NCBI GenBank assembly: GCA_046346965.1
Contig: JAXMHB010000005.1
Coordinates: forward strand, 62,001 to 126,000
DNA length: 64,000 bases
Origin: JAXMHB01 sp046346965
GTDB taxonomy: Bacteria > Pseudomonadota > Gammaproteobacteria > Xanthomonadales > SZUA-5
Direction of reading: 5' to 3'
A program made the position numbers and the translations under genes. Numbering within the stretch: the stretch's first letter is position 1; the number at the start of each line of letters is the position of its first letter. Below, in pieces: positions 18,785-28,370 of the stretch. The notes below the pieces were generated by a model that was not told the DNA's origin, searched no databases, and saw only the letters and a list, made by a program, of their open reading frames with translations.

Positions 18785-19798
18785 TCAACGGTCCCGTTTG
18801 CTGTTCGAAAGTTGCCGCGCCAGCTCGTCGAGCTGCTTGAAGCGCACTGCGCTGCGACGCCAGTCGCGATTATCCATGAGCGGCGTACCGGACGAATACT
18901 CGCCGGGCTCACGGATCGAGTGCGTCACCAGGCTCATCGCCGTGACCGTCACCTTGTCGCAGACGCTGAGATGCCCGAGCACGCCAGCGCCGCCGCCGAT
19001 CAGGCAGTAGCGGCCTATGCGCGCACTGCCCGCCACAGCGGAACAGCCTGCCATCGCCGTGTGCGCGCCGATCTGCACGTTGTGGCCGATCTGGATCTGG
19101 TTGTCGAGGCGCACGTCCTCTTCCAGCACGGTATCGCCCAGCGCGCCGCGATCGATCGTGGTGTTGGCACCGATTTCGCAGTCGTCGCCGATCACGACAC
19201 CGCCCAGCTGCGGCACTTTCAACCAATGTCCGCGATCCATCGCCAACCCGAAGCCGTCAGCCCCGAGCACCGCGCCCGGGTGCACCAGCACCCGCTGGCC
19301 GAGGCGCACGCGCGTGACCAGCGTGACCCGCGCAACCAGATGCGCGCCGGCGCCGACCACGCAATCCTCGCCGATGACGCAGTGAGCGCCGACCACCGCC
19401 CCCGCCTCGACGCGGCTGCGCGCACCAATGCACACAAAGGGGCCGATGTGCGCGCTGTCGGCCACCTGCGCGTCGGCGGCGATGACCGCACTGGGATGAA
19501 TGCCCGCCGGATAGCTCGGCTGTGGCTCGAAGGCGGCGGCCATCTGTGCAAACGCCGCGTAAGGATTGCGCGCCACCAGCACGGCGCAGGGCGCTTCCGC
19601 CACCGCATCGGCGCCGGCGACCACGGCGCTGGCGCGAGTCTGCTGCAACTGCGAGCGATACTTGGGATTGGCCAGGAAGCTGAGCTGACCGGGGACGGCG
19701 GCCTCCAGCGTGCCGACGCCCTGAATCAAGGTCGCGCCATCGCCGTGCAGTTCCAGACCGTGCGCGGTCGCCAGTTCCTGCAGCGTCCAGGCCCTCAT
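18785..19798 (-). CDS. lpxD: UDP-3-O-acylglucosamine N-acyltransferase
   Basis: 337 residues. LpxD adds the second 3-hydroxyacyl chain in lipid A synthesis. An N-terminal uridine-binding domain (to about 100) is followed by hexapeptide repeats and a short C-terminal helix. The catalytic His is in IQIGHNVQIGAHTAMAG. The ATG overlaps the end of the Skp gene by four bases (ATGA). Confidence 0.96.
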   Translation of the reverse strand: MRAWTLQELATAHGLELHGDGATLIQGVGTLEAAVPGQLSFLANPKYRSQLQQTRASAVVAGADAVAEAPCAVLVARNPYAAFAQMAAAFEPQPSYPAGIHPSAVIAADAQVADSAHIGPFVCIGARSRVEAGAVVGAHCVIGEDCVVGAGAHLVARVTLVTRVRLGQRVLVHPGAVLGADGFGLAMDRGHWLKVPQLGGVVIGDDCEIGANTTIDRGALGDTVLEEDVRLDNQIQIGHNVQIGAHTAMAGCSAVAGSARIGRYCLIGGGAGVLGHLSVCDKVTVTAMSLVTHSIREPGEYSSGTPLMDNRDWRRSAVRFKQLDELARQLSNSKRDR

Positions 19799-20346
19799 CG
19801 CGGCGCTTGTCCGGCAGTACGCGCGTTCACGCGCTTCAGGATTGCATCGGTGACATCCAGGCGCGGACTGGCGAAGCCCACACCGTCGGTCAGCACCAAA
19901 TCGTAACCCTCGGCGCGGGCAAAGGCCGCGATCTCCTCGCGGACGCTCTGATCGATGCTCGCCGTGATTTCCTTCATGCGTTGCACCAGCAGCTTCTGCA
20001 GCTCGTTCTTGCGTCGCTGGATGGTGTTGTCCAGCGTGTCGATCTCGCGCCGCAGCTGGGTCAACTCGGCGTTCGACAGCGTGTCCAGTTCACGATCACG
20101 GCGCGCCTGCAACTCCAACAGTCGCGCCTGCTCCAGCTTGAGGGCGCGATCGCGATCGGCGAACTCCTCGGTCAGCTGCTTGCGCCCCTCGGTGAACGCG
20201 CTGGCCTCGCGGATCACCCGCTGCATGTCCACATAGCCGATCCGCAGCTGCGCCGGCTGCGCCGCCAGCGCTGCGGCGACCAGCCACAGCGCGAGCGCCG
20301 CCAACGCGCGAGGCAGGCGCGGTGGCGGGCGGGTGGCCGTACCCAT
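19795..20346 (-). CDS. skp: Periplasmic chaperone Skp/OmpH family
   Basis: 183 residues. A signal peptide (core LAALALWLVAAALAA, cleavage near residue 29) precedes the OmpH-like domain beginning IGYVDMQRVIREA, then a long charged coiled coil with the pattern expected for the tentacles of trimeric Skp. Skp holds unfolded outer-membrane proteins on their way to BamA, whose gene lies 28 nt upstream. Slightly longer than the E. coli protein, mainly in the signal region. Confidence 0.9.
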   Translation of the reverse strand: MGTATRPPPRLPRALAALALWLVAAALAAQPAQLRIGYVDMQRVIREASAFTEGRKQLTEEFADRDRALKLEQARLLELQARRDRELDTLSNAELTQLRREIDTLDNTIQRRKNELQKLLVQRMKEITASIDQSVREEIAAFARAEGYDLVLTDGVGFASPRLDVTDAILKRVNARTAGQAPR

Positions 20347-20374
20347 GGCCGTGGCTTACCGGCGCCGCAGCGCC

Positions 20375-22669
20375 TCAGAACTGCTGACCGAAGGAGAACT
20401 GGATACGTTCGACATCGTCACCGTCCTTAGCGTTCAGCGGATACGCCAGGTTGATGATGATCGGTCCGACCGGCGCGCGCCACTGCATGGTCAAACCGGT
20501 GGAGTAACGCAGCTCGCTGGCATCGAAGGCGTTGAAGTCCTTGTAGACGTTGCCGACATCGAAGAACCAGCCGAGGCGGATGGTGTCGGAGCCCTTGGTG
20601 AAGGGCGTCGGGAACAGGAATTCGACGTTGCCGATCACGTTGAGCGCGCCGCCCACCGGCAACAACTCGCCCGAGGCCGACAGCCGCGGACCCAAGGTGT
20701 TGTCGCGGAAACCACGCACCGAGCGCACGCCGCCGGAGTAGTAGTTCTCCCAGAACGGCAGGCCCAGGTCCTTCTTGTCGCCGCCGTAAGCATCGCCGTA
20801 GCCAATCTCGCCGTTGATCATCAGCGTGAAGTTGGTGGTCAGCGGGAAATAGCGCTGATATTGGGCGTTGACCTTGTAGTACTGCAGTTCGCTGGGCGGC
20901 AGCGTGAGTTCACCGACGAACTTGGTCAACGAACCCGCGGTCGGCGAGAAGAACTTGTTGCGGCTGTCGCGGAACCAGGAGGTTTCCAGGCGCCAGGAGT
21001 TGAAGGTACGGTTGTCAAGCACGAAGGGAATGTACTCGGCTGGCGTGATCCCCGGGAAAATGTCGATCTGACTGTGCTCAGCCGACACCCGGAACTGAAT
21101 GCGGTCGTACTCCGACAGCGGAATGCCGTAGGTGGCGCCAACCTGCGCGATGTTCGAGGTGTAACTGGCGATGTTGGCCTGCGCCGAATCCAGCTCGCGA
21201 TAGCTCAGATTGAAGCCGCGCGCGACGCCCTCGTCGGTGTAGTACGGGTTGTAGTAGGAAGCATCGAAGCGCTTGTAGATGTTGTTGTTGCTGACCGCAA
21301 AGCCGATGCGATTGCCGGTGCCGAGGAAGTTGTCGAAGGACAGCGCCACCGACAGGATCGCACCCTGCAGCTCGGAATAGCCGACACCGAACTGGAAGTT
21401 GCCGGTCTGCTGCTCTTCGACCTTGACGACGATGTCGACTTGATCGTCGCTGCCGGCCACCTTGGGCGTTTCCAGTTCGACCTTCTTGAAGAAGCCCAGA
21501 CGCTCCAGGCGCACCTTGGAGCGGTCGATCGCGGCCTGGTTGTACCAACCGCCCTCGAACTGGCGCATCTCGCGGCGCAGCACCTCGTCCAGCGTCTTGG
21601 TATTGCCGGTGAAGCTGATCCGGCGCACGTAGACGCGCTTTCCGGGATCGACCAGCAAGGTAATGTCGACCAGCCGCTTGTCGCGATCCACATTGGGAAT
21701 CGGCGAGACGTTGGCGAAGGCGTAGCCGAAGTTGCCGAGCAGCTTCTGCATGTACTCGGAGGTTTGTTCGAGCTTCTTGCGCGAGAAGGTCTCGCCGCTC
21801 TTGAACATGATCAGCCGCTTCAAAGTGGCTTCCGGCACGATGAACTTGCCGGTCAGGCGCACATCACCGACGGTGTAGACCTGGCCCTCGCTGATGTTCG
21901 CCGTCACGTAGACGTTGCGGCGATCCGGGCTGACGCTGACCTGGGTCGACTCGACGTCGAAATCCACGTAGCCACGGTCCAGGTAGTAGGCGCGCAGCTT
22001 TTCCAGATCGCCCGAGAGCTTTTCGCGCGAGTACTGGTCGTCGCGGCGGTACCAGGACAGCCAGTTGGTGGTGTCGAGCTCAAACTCTTCGCGAATTTCA
22101 TCGTCGGTGAAAGTCTGGTTGCCGACGATGTTGAGGTGCTTGATCTTGGCGGCCTTGCCCTCGGCGATGGTGATCTTGACCTCGACGCGATTGCGGTCGA
22201 GCTCGCGCACCGAGGGCGTGATGCGCACGTTGTACTTGCCGCGATTGTTGTACTGGCGGGTCAGTTCCTGCGTCACCCGCTCCAGGTTGAGCTCGTCGTA
22301 GGTCTCACCTTCGGACAGGCCGATGTTGTTCAGGCCTTTGGTCAGCTCTTCGGTCTTGATGTCCTTGTTGCCGATCAGCTCGATCTTCGCGATCGCCGGC
22401 CGCTCGCGCACCGTGATCACCAGGATGTCGCCCTGACGGTCCAGTCGCACGTCCTTGAAGAAGCCAGTCTTGTACAAGGCGCGCAGCGCTTCGGAGGAGC
22501 GAGCGCGGTCGAGGCGATCGCCCTTCTGCACCGGCAGATAGGTGAACACGGTACCGGCGGAGATGCGCTCCAGACCATCGACGCGGATGTCGCTGATGAC
22601 AAAGTCATCGGCGGCCAGCGCGACGCTGGTGGAGAGTGCCAACAAGATGGACGCGACCAACTTTTTCAT
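20375..22669 (-). CDS. bamA: Outer membrane protein assembly factor BamA
   Basis: 764 residues. The core of the BAM complex that inserts beta-barrel proteins into the outer membrane. Signal peptide MKKLVASILLALSTSVALAA, then five POTRA domains (to about residue 420) and a 16-strand barrel. The barrel loop-6 motif VRGFRD and the C-terminal aromatic (QFSFGQQF) are both present. It sits between rseP and skp, the standard order. The 90-nt gap to rseP is the largest in this part of the block and may hold a separate promoter. Confidence 0.97.
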   Translation of the reverse strand: MKKLVASILLALSTSVALAADDFVISDIRVDGLERISAGTVFTYLPVQKGDRLDRARSSEALRALYKTGFFKDVRLDRQGDILVITVRERPAIAKIELIGNKDIKTEELTKGLNNIGLSEGETYDELNLERVTQELTRQYNNRGKYNVRITPSVRELDRNRVEVKITIAEGKAAKIKHLNIVGNQTFTDDEIREEFELDTTNWLSWYRRDDQYSREKLSGDLEKLRAYYLDRGYVDFDVESTQVSVSPDRRNVYVTANISEGQVYTVGDVRLTGKFIVPEATLKRLIMFKSGETFSRKKLEQTSEYMQKLLGNFGYAFANVSPIPNVDRDKRLVDITLLVDPGKRVYVRRISFTGNTKTLDEVLRREMRQFEGGWYNQAAIDRSKVRLERLGFFKKVELETPKVAGSDDQVDIVVKVEEQQTGNFQFGVGYSELQGAILSVALSFDNFLGTGNRIGFAVSNNNIYKRFDASYYNPYYTDEGVARGFNLSYRELDSAQANIASYTSNIAQVGATYGIPLSEYDRIQFRVSAEHSQIDIFPGITPAEYIPFVLDNRTFNSWRLETSWFRDSRNKFFSPTAGSLTKFVGELTLPPSELQYYKVNAQYQRYFPLTTNFTLMINGEIGYGDAYGGDKKDLGLPFWENYYSGGVRSVRGFRDNTLGPRLSASGELLPVGGALNVIGNVEFLFPTPFTKGSDTIRLGWFFDVGNVYKDFNAFDASELRYSTGLTMQWRAPVGPIIINLAYPLNAKDGDDVERIQFSFGQQF

Positions 22670-22759
22670 GCGCGCAAAGCCTCAGGGCGTATCGTCGTCA
22701 GGGGAGCCACGCGTTGTGCTTGTAGATGCGGTTTGCGTGGTCTCGATGGGTGGCAGGCA

Positions 22760-24106
22760 CTACGAGGGAAGCATCCGGCTGAAGTCATTGAAGAACGCCA
22801 GACACATCAGTGCCAGCAGTGCTCCCATGCCCAGATACTGGCCCACGGCTTGCGCGCGATCACTCAGCGGGCTGCCTTTCACCCATTCGATAAAGTAATA
22901 CAACAAGTGACCGCCATCCAAGATCGGGATGGGCAGCAGGTTCATGATGCACAGGCTCAGACTGATCAGCGCCAGAAAGCGCATGAAGGTGCTGAAGCCT
23001 GCCTTCGCCGAATCGTTGGCGAACTGCGCGATGCTGATCGGACCGGACACATTCTTCAACTGGGCATCGCCGACCAGCATGTGGTAAATGACCTTGAAGC
23101 TGGCGCGGGTCATGCGCCAAGTCTCGGAAACCGCCTGCGGCAGTGCCGCCAGCGGTCCGGCGCGCCGAATGGCGTCACGCATCTCCGGCCCCAGGCCGAT
23201 GACCCAGGCGGACTGCTCCCCGTCCTGAACCTGCTGGGCGGTGATCTGCAGCGTCTGCTGTTGACGATCGCGCTCGATCAGCAACTCCACCCGCCCCTGG
23301 CTGGCCTGGGCCGCGGTCTGGATTGCCTTGCGCATGTCGACGAACAGTGGCGTGGAGACGCCGCTGACCGCGAGGACGCGATCACCGAGCTGCAATCCGG
23401 CCTGCTCGGCGGGCGAGCCCGGTTGCAGGTAGCCGACGATCGGCGCCGGTGACCAATGCCAGGGCGTCAGACCGAGCTGCGCAAAAAACTTTTCTTCGTC
23501 GACGCGCTCGCCCAGATCGCCGAGATCGATCTGTCGGGTGACGATATCGCCGGCCTCGCGCCGCACGTCCACATCGACGCGCTCGCCGCGGTAGGCGCGC
23601 GTCGTCAACTCCACCAGCACATCGGTCCAGTTGTTGGTGGACTGACCGTCAACCGCCAGGATCAGATCCCCGTGCTGCAGACCTGAGCGCTGCGCCAGAC
23701 CGGAAGCATCGCCCACATACGGCGCGTAGTCGCGCACACCGACGGTCAGCATCAGCCAAAAGGCAAACACTGCGAAGATCAGATTGAACACGGGACCGGC
23801 GGCGACGATGGCGATGCGCTGCAGCACCGGCTTGCGGTTGAAGGCGCGCGAGAGCTCCGCGTGGCTGACGTCGGCATCGCGCTCGTCCAGCATCTTGACG
23901 TAGCCGCCGAGCGGAATTGCGGCGATGACGTACTCGGTGCCATCGCTGCCGCGGCGGCTCCACAGCGGCTTGCCCAGGCCCACGCTGAAGCGCAACACCT
24001 TCACGCCGCAACGCCGGGCCACCCAGAAGTGACCGAACTCGTGGAAGGTCACCAGCAGGCTGGTGGCCACCAGAAACCAGAAAATCATGCCCAAGGCAAG
24101 ATCCAT
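22760..24106 (-). CDS. rseP: Site-2 intramembrane protease RseP
   Basis: 448 residues. RseP cuts anti-sigma factor and remnant signal peptides inside the membrane during the envelope stress response. The zinc motif HEFGH is at about residues 22-26 in the first helix, two PDZ domains occupy the middle, and the third ligand motif NLLPIPILDGGHL lies near the C-terminus, followed by a final membrane helix. GGAG is five bases before the ATG. The start follows the dxr stop by one base. Confidence 0.96.
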   Translation of the reverse strand: MDLALGMIFWFLVATSLLVTFHEFGHFWVARRCGVKVLRFSVGLGKPLWSRRGSDGTEYVIAAIPLGGYVKMLDERDADVSHAELSRAFNRKPVLQRIAIVAAGPVFNLIFAVFAFWLMLTVGVRDYAPYVGDASGLAQRSGLQHGDLILAVDGQSTNNWTDVLVELTTRAYRGERVDVDVRREAGDIVTRQIDLGDLGERVDEEKFFAQLGLTPWHWSPAPIVGYLQPGSPAEQAGLQLGDRVLAVSGVSTPLFVDMRKAIQTAAQASQGRVELLIERDRQQQTLQITAQQVQDGEQSAWVIGLGPEMRDAIRRAGPLAALPQAVSETWRMTRASFKVIYHMLVGDAQLKNVSGPISIAQFANDSAKAGFSTFMRFLALISLSLCIMNLLPIPILDGGHLLYYFIEWVKGSPLSDRAQAVGQYLGMGALLALMCLAFFNDFSRMLPS

Positions 24107-24107
24107 C

Positions 24108-25286
24108 TCAACTCCGTTGTCGGGTGTGGATCAGCCGCTGCGTGTGCTGGCGGGCCTGCGCATCGGCAGCCAGTACGGCATCCAGCGACTGCGCCGACGA
24201 TAGTGCAATCGCATTTAAAGCCTCGTTAACGGTACTGGCGATCTCCAAAAAGCGCAGGCTGCCGTTCAGAAATGCAGCGACCGCCACCTCGTTGGCGGCG
24301 TTCAGCACCGCCGGCGCCGTGCCGCCCGCCGCCAGTGCCGCGTAGGCGAGGCGCAGGCAGGGAAAGGCGTCGACATCGGGTTCCGAGAAATCGAGGCGCC
24401 CCAGCGCCGCCAGATCCAGCGTCGGCGCACCCGACTCGACGCGCTCGGGCCAGGCCAGCGCATGCGCGATCGGAATGCGCATGTCGGCACTGCCCAGTTG
24501 GCCGAGGAAGCTGCCGTCGGTGTACTCCACCAGCGAGTGCAGCGTGCTCTGCGGATGGATCAGCACGCGGATACGCTCGGCCGGCAGGGCAAACAGATGA
24601 TGTGCCTCGATCACCTCGAGGCCCTTGTTCATCAAGGTGGCGGAGTCGACCGAGATCTTCGGGCCCATCGACCAGTTCGGATGGGCGCAAGCCTGGGCGA
24701 CCGTCACCGCCGCCAGTTGCTCGCGCGTGTAGCCGCGAAAGGGGCCGCCGCTGGCGGTCAGCCACAGCCGTCTTACGCCGGGCGCCGGGCGTTCGGCGCT
24801 GCCCGGCAGACACTGGAAGATCGCGTTGTGCTCGCTGTCGATCGGCAACAGGGTTGCGCCGCCGGCGGCGACCTCGCGCATGAACAGATCGCCGGCGCAG
24901 ACCAGCGCTTCCTTGTTGGCCAGCAGGATGCGTTTGCCGGCGCGCGCCGCCGCGAGCGTGGGTGCCAACCCTGCCGCGCCAACGATCGCCGCCACGACGA
25001 CATCGACCGAGGCATCCGCCGCCGCCGCGGCCACTGCCGCAGCGCCAGCCGCAACGCTGGTGTGCAGCCCGAGCGCGGACAGGCGCGCATGCAGGCGCGC
25101 GGCGGCGTCCGCATCGGCCATCACCGCCTGCTCGGGGCGGTGCTGCAGGCACAAATCGGCCATCGCCGCGTCATCGCGTGCCGCCACCGCCACCTGCAGG
25201 CGGAAGCGATCCGGATGGCGCTGGATCAGGTCCAGCGTACTGCGACCGATCGAGCCGGTCGCGCCGAGCAGACAGATCCGCTTCAT
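24108..25286 (-). CDS. dxr: 1-deoxy-D-xylulose 5-phosphate reductoisomerase
   Basis: 392 residues. Converts DXP to MEP with NADPH, the first committed step of the MEP isoprenoid pathway that feeds UppS two genes upstream. NADPH-binding loop LLGATGSIGRSTL at the N-terminus; metal and substrate motifs LLPIDSEHNAIFQCL and TASGGPFRG; PNWSMGPKISVDSATLMNKG follows. The start overlaps the cdsA stop (ATGA). Confidence 0.97.
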   Translation of the reverse strand: MKRICLLGATGSIGRSTLDLIQRHPDRFRLQVAVAARDDAAMADLCLQHRPEQAVMADADAAARLHARLSALGLHTSVAAGAAAVAAAAADASVDVVVAAIVGAAGLAPTLAAARAGKRILLANKEALVCAGDLFMREVAAGGATLLPIDSEHNAIFQCLPGSAERPAPGVRRLWLTASGGPFRGYTREQLAAVTVAQACAHPNWSMGPKISVDSATLMNKGLEVIEAHHLFALPAERIRVLIHPQSTLHSLVEYTDGSFLGQLGSADMRIPIAHALAWPERVESGAPTLDLAALGRLDFSEPDVDAFPCLRLAYAALAAGGTAPAVLNAANEVAVAAFLNGSLRFLEIASTVNEALNAIALSSAQSLDAVLAADAQARQHTQRLIHTRQRS

Positions 25287-26140
25287 AGGCCGATCAGATA
25301 GCGGCCGCAGACGAAGATCGGCAGGGCCGCCAGCACGCTGTCGATGCGGTCGAGCATGCCGCCATGACCGGGCAGCAGCGAGCCGCTGTCCTTCAAATTC
25401 GCCTGGCGCTTGATCAGGCTCTCGAACAGATCACCGACGATGGAGAACAACACGGTCACCGTCGCCAGCACGATCAGCAGCAGGTGGCCGACTGGCACCG
25501 GCTTGATGAACCACCCGGCGGCCGCGGCAAACAGGCTGGTCCCCACCAGGGCTCCGTACACGCCCTCGCGGGTTTTGCCCGGGCTGATCCGCGGCGCCAG
25601 CTTGTGGTGGCCAAAACGCCGCCCGGAGAAATAGGCGGCCACATCGGCGACCCAGATCAGCATCAGCACGAACAGCGTCCACCAGGGACCATGATCGGGC
25701 TCGCGATGGATCAGCCAGGCCGACACCCAGGCCGGGACCACCATCGCCGATCCCACCAGGATCTTGATCTCGAGATTGATCCGGGTCGGTGCGGCAGCGA
25801 AATCAAAGGCGCGCAGCCAGATGATCGCCAGGCACCACCAAACCACGCCGACGCCGGCGATCGGCAACAGCCAAGCACCCGGATTCAGCGCCAGCAGCGC
25901 CAGCATGATGCCGCCATTGATCGCCACCACCAGCAGTTGCAGCCGGCGGCGACGGAAGCCGATCACGCGCGTCCATTCCCAAATGCCCATGCACAGGACG
26001 ACGCCGAAGGCGACCGCAAACCAGGTGCTGGGCAACAACAGGACCGCTGCGATGGCGATCGGCGCCAGCAGCAGCGCCGTGTAAACCCGGGCGCGCAGGC
26101 CGGCATCGGCGAACCAACGCATGCGAGCACCCTCAGCCAT
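25283..26140 (-). CDS. cdsA: Phosphatidate cytidylyltransferase
   Basis: 285 residues from the ATG at 26140. CdsA makes CDP-diacylglycerol for all phospholipids. Several hydrophobic helices fill the first two thirds, and the family signature near the C-terminus reads GDLFESLIKRQANLKDSG followed by LLPGHGGMLDRIDS. Two starts are possible: 26140, preceded by GAGGTGG in the end of uppS, and 26122 (MRWFADAG), preceded by GAGGG. The longer open frame to 26236 would lie mostly inside uppS and is rejected. Confidence 0.93.
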   Translation of the reverse strand: MAEGARMRWFADAGLRARVYTALLLAPIAIAAVLLLPSTWFAVAFGVVLCMGIWEWTRVIGFRRRRLQLLVVAINGGIMLALLALNPGAWLLPIAGVGVVWWCLAIIWLRAFDFAAAPTRINLEIKILVGSAMVVPAWVSAWLIHREPDHGPWWTLFVLMLIWVADVAAYFSGRRFGHHKLAPRISPGKTREGVYGALVGTSLFAAAAGWFIKPVPVGHLLLIVLATVTVLFSIVGDLFESLIKRQANLKDSGSLLPGHGGMLDRIDSVLAALPIFVCGRYLIGL

Positions 26141-26906
26141 GCACCACCTCGCCGGCCTGAATCTGGGCACTGGTCTTGCCAAACCGGCGCTCGCGCTGCG
26201 CGTACTCGGCAAGCGCGGCGGCGAAAGCAGCGTCATCGAAGTCCGGCCACAGCACCGGCGTGAAATAGAGCTCCGTGTAGGCCAGATGCCAGAGCAGGAA
26301 GTTGCTGATCCTGGACTCGCCGCCGGTGCGGATGAACAAATCCGGTTCCGGCAATGCCGTCAGCGAGAGAAAGCGCTCGAAGCTGGCCTGATCGATCGCC
26401 GCCGGGTCCACTTCGCCAGCCACCGCCGCCCGCGCCAGGGCGCGCGCCGCGTTGACGATGTCCCAGCGCCCGCCGTAGTTGACGGCGATGTTCAGCGTCA
26501 GTCGCGGCGTGGCCACCGCACAGGCCTCGGCCGCGGCCATCGCCGCCTGCAGATCGGCCGAGAAGCGCCCGCGCTCGCCAATGATGCGCAGACTGACGCC
26601 GTTGGCAGCCAGCTCGCGCGCTTCCTTGCGCAGCGCGCGCAGGAACAGGTCCATCAGATGCCGCACTTCACTGGGCGGTCGCGACCAGTTTTCGCTGCTG
26701 AAGGCAAACAGGGTCAAAGCCTGCACGCCATGGCGGATGCAGGCCTCGATCACCCGACGCACGGCCTGCACACCGGCGCGGTGACCGAAGGCGCGCGGAC
26801 GCTTGCGCTGGGTGGCCCAGCGTCCGTTGCCGTCCATCACGATGGCGATATGCCGAGGAATGCGCCCGCCGTCCGCCGCGCCCATGTGCACGACCGGTCC
26901 GGTCAA
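26133..26906 (-). CDS. uppS: Undecaprenyl diphosphate synthase
   Basis: 257 residues. Condenses isopentenyl diphosphate onto farnesyl diphosphate to make the C55 carrier lipid for wall and O-antigen synthesis. MDGNGRWA holds the catalytic Asp; RTGGESRISNFLLW and the C-terminal LYFTPVLWPDFD motifs are present. The start overlaps the frr stop (ATGA). Confidence 0.97.
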   Translation of the reverse strand: MTGPVVHMGAADGGRIPRHIAIVMDGNGRWATQRKRPRAFGHRAGVQAVRRVIEACIRHGVQALTLFAFSSENWSRPPSEVRHLMDLFLRALRKEARELAANGVSLRIIGERGRFSADLQAAMAAAEACAVATPRLTLNIAVNYGGRWDIVNAARALARAAVAGEVDPAAIDQASFERFLSLTALPEPDLFIRTGGESRISNFLLWHLAYTELYFTPVLWPDFDDAAFAAALAEYAQRERRFGKTSAQIQAGEVVHG

Positions 26907-27469
26907 AGCTGCATCAACTCATCTTCCTTGTGCTTGACCACCGCATCGATCTCCTTGACGTAGCGATCGGTCAGCTTCTGGATGTCCTCTTCGGCCTTGC
27001 GATCCTCGTCTTCGGTCGCCAGCTTGGCCTTGAGCAGTTCTTTGCAATGGTGATTGGCATCGCGACGCACGTTGCGCACCGCGACCTTGGCGTTCTCGCC
27101 CTCATGGGCGACGACCTTGGCGAGTTCCTTGCGGCGCTGTTCGGTCAGCGGCGGCAGCACGATGCGGATCATCTGGCCTGCCGTGTTGGGCGTCAGGCCC
27201 AGATCGGAGGTCATGATGGCGCGCTCGACGGCGCCGACCATGGCTTTTTCCCAAGGCTGCACGGTGATCGTGCGGGCATCGGCCACCGAGACATTCGCGA
27301 CCTGCGAGATCGGCACCTCGCTGCCGTAGTAATCCACGCGCAGATGGTCCAGCAGCTGGGCCGAGGCGCGCCCGGTGCGCAGCTTCATCAGCTCCTGCTT
27401 GAGGACTTCGATGCATTTCTTCATGCGCGATTCGGCGTCCGCCTTGATCGCAGGCAGGGTCGTTGCCAT
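26903..27469 (-). CDS. frr: Ribosome recycling factor
   Basis: 188 residues. Splits post-termination ribosomes together with EF-G. The three-helix-bundle signature RTGRASAQLLDHLRVDYYG and the segment VRNVRRDANHHCKEL are conserved. A strong ribosome-binding site (AAGGAAGGA) precedes the ATG at 27469. Confidence 0.97.
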   Translation of the reverse strand: MATTLPAIKADAESRMKKCIEVLKQELMKLRTGRASAQLLDHLRVDYYGSEVPISQVANVSVADARTITVQPWEKAMVGAVERAIMTSDLGLTPNTAGQMIRIVLPPLTEQRRKELAKVVAHEGENAKVAVRNVRRDANHHCKELLKAKLATEDEDRKAEEDIQKLTDRYVKEIDAVVKHKEDELMQL

Positions 27470-27574
27470 GGGATTCCTTCCTTGTTGCCACCTGGGATTG
27501 GCGGCGGAGTATAGCGAGGGCGCGGGCGCCGGGGTGCGGCGCCACGCAGGCGGATACCAGGCGCCCGAGGCCGC

Positions 27575-28303
27575 TCAGCCGTTCTGATCGACCAGCGTGC
27601 CGACCGGTTCGCCGCGCACGATGCGCATCAGATCGCCGCGCTGATGCAGGTCATAGACGCGGATCGGCATGCGGTAGTCGCGGCACAAGGCAAAGGCCGT
27701 GGTGTCCATCACCGCCAGCTTGCGCTCGATGGCGGCGTCGTAGCTGATCTTGTCGTAGCGAACGGCAGTCGGATCCTTGACCGGATCGGCGGTGTACAAG
27801 CCATCGACCTTGGTGGCTTTCAACATCAGGTCGGCGTTGATCTCGATGGCGCGCAGCGCGGCCGCCGAATCGGTGGTGAAGAAGGGATTGCCGGTGCCGG
27901 CGGCGAACACGACGATGCGGCCCTTCTCCAGATGGCGGATGGCGCGGCGACGGATGTAGTCCTCGCAGACTTCATTGATCTTGATCGCACTCATCACGCG
28001 ACAGTTGGCGCCCTGCTTCTCGATCGCGTCCTGCAGCGCCAGCGAGTTCATCACCGTGGCCAGCATGCCCATGTGATCTGCGGTGGCGCGATCCATGCCG
28101 CTCTTGGCCAGACCGACGCCGCGGAAGATGTTGCCGCCCCCGACCACCAGACCCATCTGCACGCCAGATTTGGAGACCTCGATGATCTCGGCTGCCAGTC
28201 GTTGCAATACCGCTGGATCAATGCCGTAGTCCTCGCCCCCCAGCAGCGCTTCGCCGCTCAACTTCAACAGAATGCGACGGTAAACCGGGGGTGTGCTGCT
28301 CAT
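27575..28303 (-). CDS. pyrH: UMP kinase
   Basis: 242 residues. Phosphorylates UMP to UDP. N-terminal ILLKLSGEALLG, the glycine-rich loop VVGGGNIFRG and the late VMDTTAFALCRDYRMPIRV segment are typical of bacterial PyrH. GAGGT precedes the ATG. A 105-nt gap separates it from frr. Confidence 0.97.
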   Translation of the reverse strand: MSSTPPVYRRILLKLSGEALLGGEDYGIDPAVLQRLAAEIIEVSKSGVQMGLVVGGGNIFRGVGLAKSGMDRATADHMGMLATVMNSLALQDAIEKQGANCRVMSAIKINEVCEDYIRRRAIRHLEKGRIVVFAAGTGNPFFTTDSAAALRAIEINADLMLKATKVDGLYTADPVKDPTAVRYDKISYDAAIERKLAVMDTTAFALCRDYRMPIRVYDLHQRGDLMRIVRGEPVGTLVDQNG

Positions 28304-28335
28304 GCATGACCTCTGTGATTGACCTTGCCACCTAA

Positions 28336-28362
28336 ACGAAGGCCCCGATTCCGGGGCCTTCG
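28336..28362 (-). terminator. Hairpin after tsf
   Basis: A perfect 11-bp stem, CGAAGGCCCCG (28337-28347) with CGGGGCCTTCG (28352-28362) and a four-base loop, lies between the tsf stop and the pyrH start. On the minus strand it is followed by TTTAGG, a short U-run. It could end or partly attenuate transcription between tsf and pyrH. Confidence 0.7.
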
Positions 28363-28370
28363 CGTACTGC

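Noticed and set aside
20333..23452. 1,039-codon open frame on the plus strand
   Set aside because: Antisense to bamA and rseP, both certain genes.
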